This document shows positions 56,497 to 64,000 of a stretch of 64,000 bases of DNA, piece by piece. Every line of letters starts with the position of its first letter. Positions within the stretch are counted from its first letter, which is position 1. The position numbers and the translations under genes were made by a program. The DNA lies in assembly GCF_004114935.1 (NCBI RefSeq), contig NZ_CP022221.1, positions 434,001 to 498,000 of the forward strand. The letters are read 5' to 3'. The DNA comes from Bradyrhizobium zhanjiangense. GTDB taxonomy: Bacteria; Pseudomonadota; Alphaproteobacteria; Rhizobiales; Xanthobacteraceae. Under the pieces are notes generated by a model that was given only the letters and a program-made list of their open reading frames with translations, was not told the origin of the DNA and did no database searches.

Positions 56497-56683
56497 TTTG
56501 CAGGCCGCTCTGGTGAACGCGGCCGACAACCGGGCGCCATTTAAGTCCCCGCCAAGGTCAAGTCAAGGACAGGTGTAGCCCCGTTTTGGCCATCCGGGCG
56601 CCGACTTCCCTTGTTTGGGTCGGAGGGAACCGATATCTAGCAACAGCCGTCAATCCCGACCGAAGCCAGAGTTTTCAAAAGCC

Positions 56684-56974
56684 ATGCGTGCCGTTCTCGA
56701 CATCGTCATCATCGTGCTCGATCTGTACGTCTGGCTGCTGATCGCCGCCGCGATCCTGTCCTGGCTGATCGCCTTCAACGTGGTGAATACCCGCAACCAG
56801 TTCGTCTCGGCGGTGGCGGAGTTCCTGTACCGGATCACCGAGCCCCTGCTGGCACCGATTCGCAATTTCCTGCCCAGTCTCGGCGGCCTCGACATCTCGC
56901 CGATTATCCTGATTCTGCTGATCATGTTCATCGAGCGGGTGATCCTGTATTACATCTACCCGAACGTGATCTAA
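56684..56974 (+). CDS. YggT family membrane protein
   Basis: A 96-residue protein with two membrane segments (VLDIVIIVLDLYVWLLIAAAIL, shown by its parts, and ISPIILILLIMFIERVIL) and the family signature VNTRNQFVSAVAEFLYRITEPLLAPIRNFLP between them. YggT proteins relate to the plastid CCB3 haem-attachment factor and have been linked to osmotic stress. ATG at 56684. It heads a YggT-DUF167-folD set with short spacing. Confidence 0.92.
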   Translation: MRAVLDIVIIVLDLYVWLLIAAAILSWLIAFNVVNTRNQFVSAVAEFLYRITEPLLAPIRNFLPSLGGLDISPIILILLIMFIERVILYYIYPNVI

Positions 56975-56988
56975 CGGGCTGGAGCGCC

Positions 56989-57321
56989 TTGGTTGCCAAA
57001 GATCCCTGGCGCATCTCTGCCGCAGGCGTCAGCATCGCGCTGCGGGTGACGCCGCGCGGCGGCCGCGACGACATCGACGGGATCGAGCAGCTCTCCGACG
57101 GCCGCAGCGTGCTCAAGGTGCGGGTACGCGCGATTGCCGATGGTGGCGAGGCCAACAAGGCTGTCTTGGTCCTGCTGGCGAAATCGCTTGGCGTGCCCAA
57201 GGCCAGCGTAAAATTGCTATCGGGAGCTACCTCGCGGTTGAAGCAGATCGCGGTCGACGGCGACCCCGTGCGGCTCGGAGAAACCCTGCGCCAGCTCGTG
57301 TCGGCTAAATCGAAGGACTGA
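56989..57321 (+). CDS. DUF167 (YggU) family protein
   Basis: A 110-residue protein of the UPF0235/DUF167 fold: [20 protein letters not shown] (in pieces [11 protein letters not shown]), [42 protein letters not shown]. Start is TTG at 56989, preceded by GGAG. The function is not established; it is nearly always next to YggT in proteobacteria, as here (14 bp apart). folD follows 10 bp downstream. Confidence 0.9.
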   Translation: MVAKDPWRISAAGVSIALRVTPRGGRDDIDGIEQLSDGRSVLKVRVRAIADGGEANKAVLVLLAKSLGVPKASVKLLSGATSRLKQIAVDGDPVRLGETLRQLVSAKSKD

Positions 57322-57331
57322 AGGAACTGAC

Positions 57332-58216
57332 ATGACCGCCAAAATCATCGATGGAAAAGTCATTGCCGCGGAGCTTCGCGGCCGCGTCGCCGAGGAGGTC
57401 GCCCGCGTCAAACGCGAGCATAACCTGGTCCCCGGCCTCGCGGTGGTGCTGGTCGGCAACGACCCTGCCAGCGAAGTCTATGTCCGCTCCAAGCACACCC
57501 AGACGCAAGGCGCCGGCATGGCCTCGTTCGAGCACAAGCTGCCGGCCGACGTCTCGCAAGCAGAACTCCTGGCTCTCGTCGCAAAGCTCAACCGCGATCC
57601 GGCCGTGCACGGCATTCTGGTGCAACTGCCGCTTCCGAAGGGGCTGAACACCGAGGCCGTCATCAACGCCATCGATCCCGCCAAGGATGTCGATGGCCTG
57701 CATCCGAGCAATGCCGGCCGGCTCGCCGGTGGTTTTGAGGCGCTGTCGCCCTGCACGCCGCTCGGCTGCATCATCCTGACCAAAAGCGTGCACGCTTCGC
57801 TCGAAGGCATGAACGCCATCGTCATCGGCCGCTCCAACCTGGTCGGCCGCCCGTTGGTGCAATTGCTGCTGAACGAGAACGCCACGGTCACGATCGCGCA
57901 TTCGCGCTCGCGCGACCTGCCCGGCCTCGTGAAGCGCGCCGACCTCGTTTACGCCGCGGTCGGCAAGCCGGAGATGGTGCGCGGCGACTGGCTGAAGCCG
58001 GGCGCGACCGTGATCGACGTCGGCATCAACCGCATCCCCAAAGCAGACGGCAAGACGCGCCTCGTCGGCGACGTCGCCTATCGGGAGGCGCTTGGGGTTG
58101 CCGGCGCGATCACGCCGGTGCCGGGCGGCGTCGGTCAGATGACGGTCGCCTGCCTGCTGGTGAACACGCTGCGCGCCGCCTGCGCGATCGCAGGGCTGCC
58201 GAAGCCGGCGGTGTAG
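57332..58216 (+). CDS. folD: Methylenetetrahydrofolate dehydrogenase/cyclohydrolase
   Basis: A 294-residue bifunctional folate enzyme interconverting 5,10-methylene-, methenyl- and 10-formyl-tetrahydrofolate. Family motifs are [16 protein letters not shown] (Lys catalytic nearby), [37 protein letters not shown] (cofactor loop) and [16 protein letters not shown]. It supplies 10-formyl-THF used by PurH, encoded elsewhere in the window. The ATG at 57332 is 10 bp after the DUF167 stop. Confidence 0.96.
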   Translation: MTAKIIDGKVIAAELRGRVAEEVARVKREHNLVPGLAVVLVGNDPASEVYVRSKHTQTQGAGMASFEHKLPADVSQAELLALVAKLNRDPAVHGILVQLPLPKGLNTEAVINAIDPAKDVDGLHPSNAGRLAGGFEALSPCTPLGCIILTKSVHASLEGMNAIVIGRSNLVGRPLVQLLLNENATVTIAHSRSRDLPGLVKRADLVYAAVGKPEMVRGDWLKPGATVIDVGINRIPKADGKTRLVGDVAYREALGVAGAITPVPGGVGQMTVACLLVNTLRAACAIAGLPKPAV

Positions 58217-58226
58217 CTTTTCTTCA

Positions 58227-58374
58227 CCTCTCCCCGTTTGCGGGGAGAGGTCGGAATTCGCGCGAAGCGCGGATTCCGGGTGAGCGGGACTTTCCGCGAG
58301 CCCAACTCTGACCGTCTTTGTGGAGGTAGTTCCTCACCCCAACCTTCTCCCCGTAAGAACGGGGCGAGGGAGCA
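58227..58374. repeat. Composite intergenic repeat after folD
   Basis: CCTCTCCCCG-TTTG-CGGGGAGAGG (58227-58250) is a perfect 10-bp hairpin right after folD and may terminate it; then GAATTCGCGC/CGCGGATTC, and a later CTCCCCGTAAGAACGGGG-type hairpin near 58345. The order matches a composite repeat I remember from Bradyrhizobium genomes. It separates folD from ppa, which converge. Confidence 0.8.
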
Positions 58375-58400
58375 CACCTTTTGTCCGGGATACCGAAGGC

Positions 58401-58934
58401 TCAGGCCTTTTTCTTCTCGCGATCTATGCCTTCGAGGATCAGCTTGTGCGCTTCCTCCGGGCCGCCCCAGCGCAGGATCTTCACCCACTTGCCCTTCTCG
58501 AGATCCTTGTAGTGCTCGAAGAAGTGCTGGATCTGCTGGAGCGTGATGTCCGGCAGGTCGGAATAGCTCTTCACCTTGTCGTAGCGCTGCGTCAGCTTTG
58601 ACGACGGCACCGCCAGAATCTTCTCGTCGCCGCCGGCTTCGTCTTCCATGAACAGCACGCCGACCGGCCGCACGCTCATGACGGCACCGGGAATGATGGC
58701 GCGGGTGTTGATGATCAGCACGTCGCAGGGGTCGCCGTCATCCGACAGCGTGTGCGGGATGAAGCCGTAGTTCCCGGGGTAACGCATCGGCGTATAGAGG
58801 AAGCGATCGACGACGAGCGTGCCGGCCTCCTTATCCAACTCGTATTTGATCGGTTCGCCGCCCACGGGGACTTCGATGATGACATTGACGTCGTGGGGTA
58901 CGTTCTTCCCGATCGAGACCGCATCGATACGCAT
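58401..58934 (-). CDS. ppa: Inorganic pyrophosphatase
   Basis: A 177-residue family I soluble pyrophosphatase. [20 protein letters not shown] is the N-terminal part, [14 protein letters not shown] and DDGDPCDVL (metal-binding Asps) are signature blocks, and [11 protein letters not shown] follows. It hydrolyses PPi made by, for example, the acs and cysD reactions in this window. Length and motifs are typical of the small bacterial type. Confidence 0.95.
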   Translation of the reverse strand: MRIDAVSIGKNVPHDVNVIIEVPVGGEPIKYELDKEAGTLVVDRFLYTPMRYPGNYGFIPHTLSDDGDPCDVLIINTRAIIPGAVMSVRPVGVLFMEDEAGGDEKILAVPSSKLTQRYDKVKSYSDLPDITLQQIQHFFEHYKDLEKGKWVKILRWGGPEEAHKLILEGIDREKKKA

Positions 58935-59109
58935 TCAAGGCTCCGTTGTTGCCGAGGTGAAATCGCGCCCGGCAGCGATTTTGGCGCTGTCATACGCGGG
59001 CTTGGCCCGCTGATCCATCGCGTTTTTGTGAAATAATGAATCCGGCGATCACCGACGCAAAAGGCGGTATCAACGGATGGAAAACGCTGCCGATTCAGGT
59101 TTCAGCAGC

Positions 59110-59619
59110 TCAATTGGTCCAAGCGAAGGCAACTTTGTCGAGCGACTTCGGCCCGAACCGCTCCGAGGAGCGCGCCACCATCCGGCCGCCCAGGGCACGG
59201 TAGAACTCGGTGGCCGGATCGTTGTCCGAGAGCGCCCACACCACCATGCTCTTCAGGCCGCTCTGCATCAGGTCGCGGCGGGCGGCGGCGAACAGACGGC
59301 GGCCGAAGCCGAGGCCCTGGAATTCCGGGCGCAGATAGAGCTCGTAGATCTCGCCGTCGAAATGCAGGCTGCGGGCGCGGTTGCGGCCGTAATTAGCGTA
59401 GCCTGCGATCTTGTCGCCGAACACGAGCACGCTGACGCGGCTGCCCTTGCGAATCGCGCTGTCCCACCACTGTGGACCGCGGCGGTTGATCAGCTTTTCC
59501 AGCTCCGCGCCGGGGATGATGCCCTGATAGGCCGAGCGCCAAGCTTCGTCATGGGTCGACGCCACCGCAGTTGCATCTGCGGCTTTGGCCGGCCGGACCT
59601 CGATCAGGGTTGTGCTCAT
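59110..59619 (-). CDS. GNAT family N-acetyltransferase
   Basis: A 169-residue acetyltransferase. The acetyl-CoA loop is LRPEFQGLGFGRRLF (Q/RxxGxG/A), preceded by the beta4 strand GEIYELYLRP and followed by VVWALSDNDPATEFYRALGG. The N-terminal segment has EVRPAKAADATAVASTHDEAWRSAYQGIIP, typical of the small GNAT proteins. ATG at 59619. The substrate is unknown. Confidence 0.9.
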   Translation of the reverse strand: MSTTLIEVRPAKAADATAVASTHDEAWRSAYQGIIPGAELEKLINRRGPQWWDSAIRKGSRVSVLVFGDKIAGYANYGRNRARSLHFDGEIYELYLRPEFQGLGFGRRLFAAARRDLMQSGLKSMVVWALSDNDPATEFYRALGGRMVARSSERFGPKSLDKVAFAWTN

Positions 59620-59887
59620 GGACGCGATCAAATCAAGTCGCCGCGCCGGCGGCAAGACCTATCGTTAATTATCGGTTAACGTGTGGACTTTCTGCATCAG
59701 TATTTCAACCCCGTTGTCCCGAAAGAGGACAAGCCGGCGTTTTGAATGGCAGTGGCCTGCCATGTGTCGGTGCGAAACCCGCTGCGGCAACGAATGAATG
59801 GCAATGGCAGCGCAGAAAGTCTGCCCGGAGTGATTCGTTCCTATTAGTGTGGCCATTGCTGTTCGTGTCCGCCTCCTCTGGCAATTC

Positions 59888-60796
59888 ATGCGGCTCCTCG
59901 TCACTCCCGCGCTTCTGTCTTTGCTGTCTTTGCTGGCCGTGCTGGCTGCGTCGCCTCTGTGCGCTCAGGTCACGTTTGGCCCATTGGGAGAGCAGGGCGA
60001 ACCGTTTCGCCGGCAAGAATGGCGCCTGCCGTCGCCGGATACCGGCACGGCCGCGCATGCGCTGCTGTTTCGCCCCCTCGGCGTTGGCCCGTTCCGGCTC
60101 GCGGTCATCGCCCACGCCTCGACACAGAATGGCTTGCGTCGCGCGCAAATGCCGCGGCCGGAGTATCGCGCGCTCACGGCGTATCTCGTCGCGCGCGGCT
60201 TTGCCGTGCTGGTGCCGGAACGGCTCGGCCATGGCGCCACCGGTGGCCGCTATGTCGAGGACCAGGGCGGCTGCGACGAGGCGGATTACGCGCGATCGGC
60301 CCGCGCAACGGCCGACCAAATCTCGCTCGCGCTGGACTATTTGCGAAAGCAGGAATTTATCCGCAAAGACGCCGCGATCGTGCTCGGCCATTCCGCCGGC
60401 GGCTGGGGCACGCTGGCGCTGGCCAACGCCGATCCGAAGGCGGTCTCTGCCATCATTGCATTCGCACCGGGGCGCGGCGGCCATGCCAATGATGAGCCGA
60501 ACACGATCTGCGCGCCGCACACGCTGCTTGCGGCCGCAGCCGAATTCGGCAAGGCCGCGCGCATTCCCGTCACGTGGCTCGTTGCAACCAATGACAGTTA
60601 CTTCGCGCCGGCGTTTTCGCAAAAGCTGGTCGAGGCGTTTCGCGGCGCTGGCGGCGAGGTCGACTTCCGCACCCTGCCGGGCGTCGGCAGCGAGGGGCAT
60701 TGGATGATCGAAACCGAAGCCGGCGTCAAAGCCGCAAGCGGCGATCTCGCGCGTGTGCTGAACCAGCCCAAGCCAGTGGCGACCAAGAAGCCATGA
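59888..60796 (+). CDS. Exported alpha/beta hydrolase (dienelactone-hydrolase-like)
   Basis: A 302-residue protein. A signal peptide (MRLLVTPALLSLLSLLAVL..., cleavage after CAQ near residue 27) is followed by a hydrolase fold with the nucleophile elbow GHSAGGWG and a probable His in EGHWMIE. The ATG at 59888 gives the export signal; a GTG at 59849 would only add a short tail. Its TGA overlaps the ATG of the next gene, so it starts a four-gene operon. The substrate is unknown. Confidence 0.85.
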   Translation: MRLLVTPALLSLLSLLAVLAASPLCAQVTFGPLGEQGEPFRRQEWRLPSPDTGTAAHALLFRPLGVGPFRLAVIAHASTQNGLRRAQMPRPEYRALTAYLVARGFAVLVPERLGHGATGGRYVEDQGGCDEADYARSARATADQISLALDYLRKQEFIRKDAAIVLGHSAGGWGTLALANADPKAVSAIIAFAPGRGGHANDEPNTICAPHTLLAAAAEFGKAARIPVTWLVATNDSYFAPAFSQKLVEAFRGAGGEVDFRTLPGVGSEGHWMIETEAGVKAASGDLARVLNQPKPVATKKP

Positions 60797-61260
60797 CGCT
60801 GTATTTCCTGGTCAAATTCCTGCATGTGCTCGGCGCGATCGTCATCCTCGGCACCGGAACCGGCATCGCCTTCTTCATGCTGATGGCGCATCGCACGAAC
60901 GACGCGGAGTTCATTGCGCGCACTGCCGCTGTGGTCGTGATCGCGGATGCGATCTTCACGCTGTCGGCCGTGATCCTGCAGCCGGTCACGGGTGGCCTGC
61001 TGATGATGCTCTCGGCGACGTCGCTCACTGAGCGCTGGCTCCTGGCTTCGCTAGCGCTGTATGCCGTCGCGGGCCTGTTCTGGGTCCCCGTCGTCTTCAT
61101 GCAGATCGAGATGCGCGACCTCGCGCGCAAGGCGGCCGAACAGTGCAACGCGCTTCCGGAGCGCTATTTCGTTCTGTTCCGCCGCTGGTTCATATTCGGC
61201 TTCCCCGGCTTCGGCGCGACGATGCTGATCCTCTGGCTGATGATCGCAAAACCGTTTTGA
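60793..61260 (+). CDS. DUF2269 family integral membrane protein
   Basis: A 155-residue protein with four predicted membrane helices: LYFLVKFLHVLGAIVILGTG (given by its ends), VVVIADAIFTLSAVILQPVTG, LLASLALYAVAGLFWVPVVF and FGFPGFGATMLILWLMI. His-bearing VKFLHVLGA resembles haem-copper-like or CopD-like membrane proteins, but no function is assigned to the family. Its start codon overlaps the hydrolase stop (ATGA). Confidence 0.87.
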   Translation: MTLYFLVKFLHVLGAIVILGTGTGIAFFMLMAHRTNDAEFIARTAAVVVIADAIFTLSAVILQPVTGGLLMMLSATSLTERWLLASLALYAVAGLFWVPVVFMQIEMRDLARKAAEQCNALPERYFVLFRRWFIFGFPGFGATMLILWLMIAKPF

Positions 61261-61268
61261 GGGGCGCA

Positions 61269-62588
61269 ATGAGTAAGCGAACCATCTTGCTGTTCGGCGC
61301 CTCCGGCCTGATCGGCCGCTTCGTCACCGACGATCTGCGTGCGCGTGGCCTTCGTGTTGTCGGCGTGGCACGTAAGCTGTCGCCGGCGCAGCAGATGAGC
61401 GCGCAGGACATCGAGCTGCCGGTCCTCATCCTGGATGCGGCTGCGCTGGCGCGAGTGCTCACCGAGCATGCCGTCGATGTCGTCGTGAACTGCCTCGGCG
61501 TGCTCCAGGACAGGCCCGGCAGCGACACAAATGCCGTGCATCGTGATTTCGTCGCGCGCCTGCTTCAGGCAATTGGCGATAGCGGCCGTGCGATCCGTCT
61601 GGTGCACATCTCGATCCCTGGCGTGGTGGAGGCGGATCGCACCGCCTTCGCAACGACCAAACGCGACGCCGAGCGTTTGATCGCGGCCTCCGGCATTCCC
61701 CATGCCATCCTGCGACCGGGCTTCCTGGTTGCGCCGTCAGCCTATGGCGGCAGCGCCATGCTGCGTGCGCTGGCCGCTTTTCCGCTCGACCTGCCGGACA
61801 AGGAAATGGCGACGCTCTTCCAGCCCGTCGCGGTCGAGGACATCGCCGCCACCATCGCCTGGCTCGCTGCGCGCGACATCGACGACACCTCCTTGAAAGC
61901 CGTGAGCTGGGACCTGATGCAGGCAGAGCCGGTCACGATAGCCGGAGTCATCAAGCAGTTTCGCCACGCGTTCGGCACGGCCACCTGGCGGCGTCTCGTG
62001 ATGCCGGCCTTCCTGCTCGATCTCGGCGCCAAAATCGGCGATTTTGCCAATCATCTTGGCTGGATGCCACCGCTGCGTTCCACGGCCATTGCCGAGCTGC
62101 GCCGTGGCGTGACCGGCGATCCCTCGGCGTGGATCGCAGCCACGGGCATCGCGCCGAAGACATTGGCTGAGACGATCGGTCGCCATCCGGCAAGTATCCA
62201 GGACAAATGGTTCGCGCGGCTGTTCCTGATCAAGGCGCTGATCTTCGCAAGCCTGGTCGCATTCTGGCTCGTCTCGGGCTTCATCGCACTGTTTGTGTCC
62301 TATCGTGCCGCCGCCGGCATCCTGACCGCGCATAACTTTCCGCCTGCGCTGGTCGATCCCATCACCATCGGCACCAGCCTGATGGATATGAGCATCGGCG
62401 TGCTGATCGCCTTCCGCCGCACCGCGGCGATCGGGCTCGTTGCAGGCATCGTCGCCTCGCTGGGCTACATGGTGGGTGCAGCCATCCTCACGCCCGATCT
62501 TTGGATAGAGCCGCTCGGCGCACTGGTGAAGACCGGGCCGGCGATCGTGCTAATGCTTGTGGCTCTCTTGACGCTGGATAATCGCTGA
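61269..62588 (+). CDS. NAD(P)-binding protein fused to a DoxX-like membrane domain
   Basis: A 439-residue fusion. Residues 1-290 are an atypical SDR/NmrA-like domain with GASGLIGRF as the dinucleotide loop and no YxxxK motif, so it may bind cofactor without the usual catalysis. The last 130 residues form four membrane helices of the DoxX-like type (ALIFASLVAFWLVSGFIALF, TSLMDMSIGVLIAFRRTAAIG, ...). It starts 8 bp after the DUF2269 stop and overlaps the next gene. Confidence 0.85.
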   Translation: MSKRTILLFGASGLIGRFVTDDLRARGLRVVGVARKLSPAQQMSAQDIELPVLILDAAALARVLTEHAVDVVVNCLGVLQDRPGSDTNAVHRDFVARLLQAIGDSGRAIRLVHISIPGVVEADRTAFATTKRDAERLIAASGIPHAILRPGFLVAPSAYGGSAMLRALAAFPLDLPDKEMATLFQPVAVEDIAATIAWLAARDIDDTSLKAVSWDLMQAEPVTIAGVIKQFRHAFGTATWRRLVMPAFLLDLGAKIGDFANHLGWMPPLRSTAIAELRRGVTGDPSAWIAATGIAPKTLAETIGRHPASIQDKWFARLFLIKALIFASLVAFWLVSGFIALFVSYRAAAGILTAHNFPPALVDPITIGTSLMDMSIGVLIAFRRTAAIGLVAGIVASLGYMVGAAILTPDLWIEPLGALVKTGPAIVLMLVALLTLDNR

Positions 62589-62995
62589 TGAGCAAATGGC
62601 CCGACGACAACGTGATCCTGTATGACGGCGTCTGCATCTTCTGCTCGCGCTGGGTTCGCTTCGTGGCGACCCGCGACACGGCGAAGCGGTTTCGCTTCAC
62701 GCCGATCCAGTCGGACTACGAGAAACGGCTCGCGCGAACGTTTGGTATCGACCCCGATGATCCCGATACCAACGCCCTAGTCCATGGCGGCGAGGTGTTC
62801 ATGAAGTCGGACGCCGCGCTGACCGTGTTGTCGCTGCTCCCCGGCTGGGGCTGGGTGCGCGCGTTGTTCGCCGTGCCGAGACTCTTAAGAGACCCCGTCT
62901 ACAGCCTCGTCGCACGCAACCGCTATCGCATCTTCGGCAAGTATGACACCTGCTTCGTGCCCGATGCCGATTTGCGGGCGAGGGTGATCGAGTGA
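62588..62995 (+). CDS. DCC family thiol-disulfide oxidoreductase-like protein (DUF393)
   Basis: A 135-residue protein with the DCC signature YDGVCIFCSRWVRF; Cys16 and Cys19 form the CxxC. The family is named for Asp-Cys-Cys and has a thioredoxin-like fold. Its ATG overlaps the stop of the fusion gene by one base (TGATG), so it is the last of four translationally linked genes. Some relatives are fused to or next to DoxX-like proteins, as here. Confidence 0.87.
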   Translation: MSKWPDDNVILYDGVCIFCSRWVRFVATRDTAKRFRFTPIQSDYEKRLARTFGIDPDDPDTNALVHGGEVFMKSDAALTVLSLLPGWGWVRALFAVPRLLRDPVYSLVARNRYRIFGKYDTCFVPDADLRARVIE

Positions 62996-62997
62996 CG

Positions 62998-63077
62998 CGT
63001 CATTGCGAGCGTAGCGAAGCAATCCAGGATTTTGCCGCGGCGGCAGTCTGGATTGCTTTGCTGCGCTCGCAATGACG
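62998..63077. repeat. Intergenic inverted repeat, CGTCATTGCGAGCG arms
   Basis: CGTCATTGCGAGCG (62998-63011) is exactly complementary to CGCTCGCAATGACG (63064-63077), and the inner GCGAAGCAATCCAG/CTGGATTGCTTTGC extends the pairing. This element, with 'CATTGCGAGC', is familiar from many Bradyrhizobium gaps. It lies between convergent genes. Confidence 0.85.
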
Positions 63078-63087
63078 GAGGTCGTAG

Positions 63088-64000
63088 CTAGGGCTTGCGA
63101 AGGGCCGCGAGCGCCTCGTTGGCCGCGCGCTCCCCGCTGTCCCGCGCCCCATGCGCCGTCGTGAAGAAATTCGGCGACGTCGCTTCTCCCGCGAAGAACA
63201 GTCGCCCTTCCACCGGCGCAGCCAGCACAGCACGATCCCCGGCGTGCCCCGGCAGCGCATGCGAATAGGCGCCTCTGGCGAAGGGATCGCGCGCCCAGCG
63301 CGATTCATACAGCGGCCTCAGCTTGCGCCTGATGTCGTTGCCGACAAGGCCCGCGATCTCGTCGATGCTCTGCGCGGCAATGGCGCCTTCGCCCGCGTCT
63401 TCCAGCTCGCGCGCAAAGCTGCCGCCGAAAAAGCCTTCGATGCAGGGCTGGCCGAACGGGCGGATGTGGTAGGTGCCCATCTCGGTGCGCATGGTGGCGC
63501 CGCGCAGATTACCTTCGGTCGGGAAGGCTTCGGCGCTATCGAGCGCCAGCGTCACCTTGTCGTCGACGCCGAGCGGCAGGCCTGCGGCTGCATCGATCTT
63601 GGTCGGCAACGGTGGTGAAAAGCGGATCGTCTCGTCGGCGATCAGATTGGTCGGGACGGTGACGATCACCTTGTCCGCGGTCAGCGTGCCCCGCGATGTT
63701 TCGAGCCGGATGCGCTGACCGGAATGATCGACCAATGTAACGTTGCAGCTCAGGGCCACCGTGACCGGCGCGCCATAGGCGGCGATCAGCGCGCCATAGC
63801 CGCGGCGGACGCGCCAGTTGAGGTCACTGTCCTCATAGGCGTCCCAGTCCAGCGTCGACATGTCCTCCAATTCGCAGCCATTGACGTAGGTCGAGACCGC
63901 GTCGATCATCGGATTCCAACGGTTGCCCGGCTCGAGGCTCAGGCTCGCGGGTTCGTCCTTGCTCTTTTGCGCGGCCTGCCAGAGGCGCTCGTAGAACGCC
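63088..64000 (-). CDS. Flavin-containing amine oxidase family protein, partial
   Basis: The frame is open to the window's right edge, so the N-terminal part, including the FAD-binding GxGxxG, is outside. Visible are the C-terminal 304 residues of an amine-oxidase-like flavoprotein: VKVIVTVPTNLI-type strand (here DKVIVTVPTN), HIRPFGQPCIEGFFGG, SRWARDPFARGAYSHALPG and the FAD-contacting FFAGEATSPNFFTTAHGA. It probably oxidises an amine or polyamine substrate. Confidence 0.88.
   Translation of the reverse strand, partial: AFYERLWQAAQKSKDEPASLSLEPGNRWNPMIDAVSTYVNGCELEDMSTLDWDAYEDSDLNWRVRRGYGALIAAYGAPVTVALSCNVTLVDHSGQRIRLETSRGTLTADKVIVTVPTNLIADETIRFSPPLPTKIDAAAGLPLGVDDKVTLALDSAEAFPTEGNLRGATMRTEMGTYHIRPFGQPCIEGFFGGSFARELEDAGEGAIAAQSIDEIAGLVGNDIRRKLRPLYESRWARDPFARGAYSHALPGHAGDRAVLAAPVEGRLFFAGEATSPNFFTTAHGARDSGERAANEALAALRKP

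Overview
The window looks like ordinary chromosome of a Bradyrhizobium-type alphaproteobacterium (order Hyphomicrobiales). The basis is very high GC, gene neighbourhoods typical of that group (rsmB-heparinase-purH; gpsA-tsaD opposite hemD-mitofilin-hemY; YggT-DUF167-folD; cysD next to a fused cysNC), and many intergenic palindromes of the kind scattered through Bradyrhizobium genomes. I see no phage, transposase, CRISPR array or conjugation gene. About 60 protein genes and three tRNA genes (Gly-GCC, Thr-CGT, Ala-CGC) are supported.

Layout. 0-6.6 kb: a TetR regulator divergent from a small membrane protein with two palindromic operators between them, a PepSY/cytochrome b561 pair, a MHYT-GGDEF-EAL c-di-GMP protein, and a Lon-domain protein next to a CnoX-like chaperedoxin. 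6.8-18.6 kb: tRNA-Gly and small-molecule metabolism (epimerase, sorbosone dehydrogenase with a dihaem cytochrome c, PanE-like reductase, HCCA isomerase, MATE pump, DUF2239 divergent from a GST, gamma-glutamyltransferase divergent from a UMF1-type MFS). 18.7-23.7 kb: rsmB-heparinase-purH on the minus strand. 23.8-28 kb: an SDHAF4-like peptide, then a sulfotransferase-like gene, cysD and cysNC as one tight minus-strand operon that could make PAPS and use it. 28-37 kb: chemotaxis receptor, SNase-like nuclease, L,D-transpeptidase, acetyl-CoA synthetase, topoisomerase IB, SRPBCC protein and a class III cyclase.

37-43.8 kb holds EVE protein, gpsA and tsaD (minus), then hemD, a mitofilin-like protein, hemY and tRNA-Thr (plus). 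44-53.5 kb is more accessory: secreted small proteins including two four-cysteine repeat proteins, a NodB-type deacetylase, an MFS_3 exporter, a Tat-exported hydrolase, a cytochrome P450, a DUF5939 cyclase and a TerB-like protein. 53.7-58.9 kb: SDR, amidotransferase, enoyl-CoA hydratase, tRNA-Ala, YggT, DUF167, folD and ppa. 59.1-64 kb: a GNAT enzyme, a compact four-gene operon (hydrolase, DUF2269, NAD-binding/DoxX-like fusion, DCC thiol protein), and an amine-oxidase-like flavoprotein cut by the window edge.

Most likely to reward a second look: the sulfotransferase-cysD-cysNC operon and its upstream palindrome; the DUF2239/GST divergent promoter with ACCCGGGT palindromes; the tandem four-cysteine proteins; the four-gene redox/membrane operon; the P450-cyclase cluster; and the unusually diverse set of intergenic palindromic elements. 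All functions are read from sequence and remembered family knowledge; no database search was possible.
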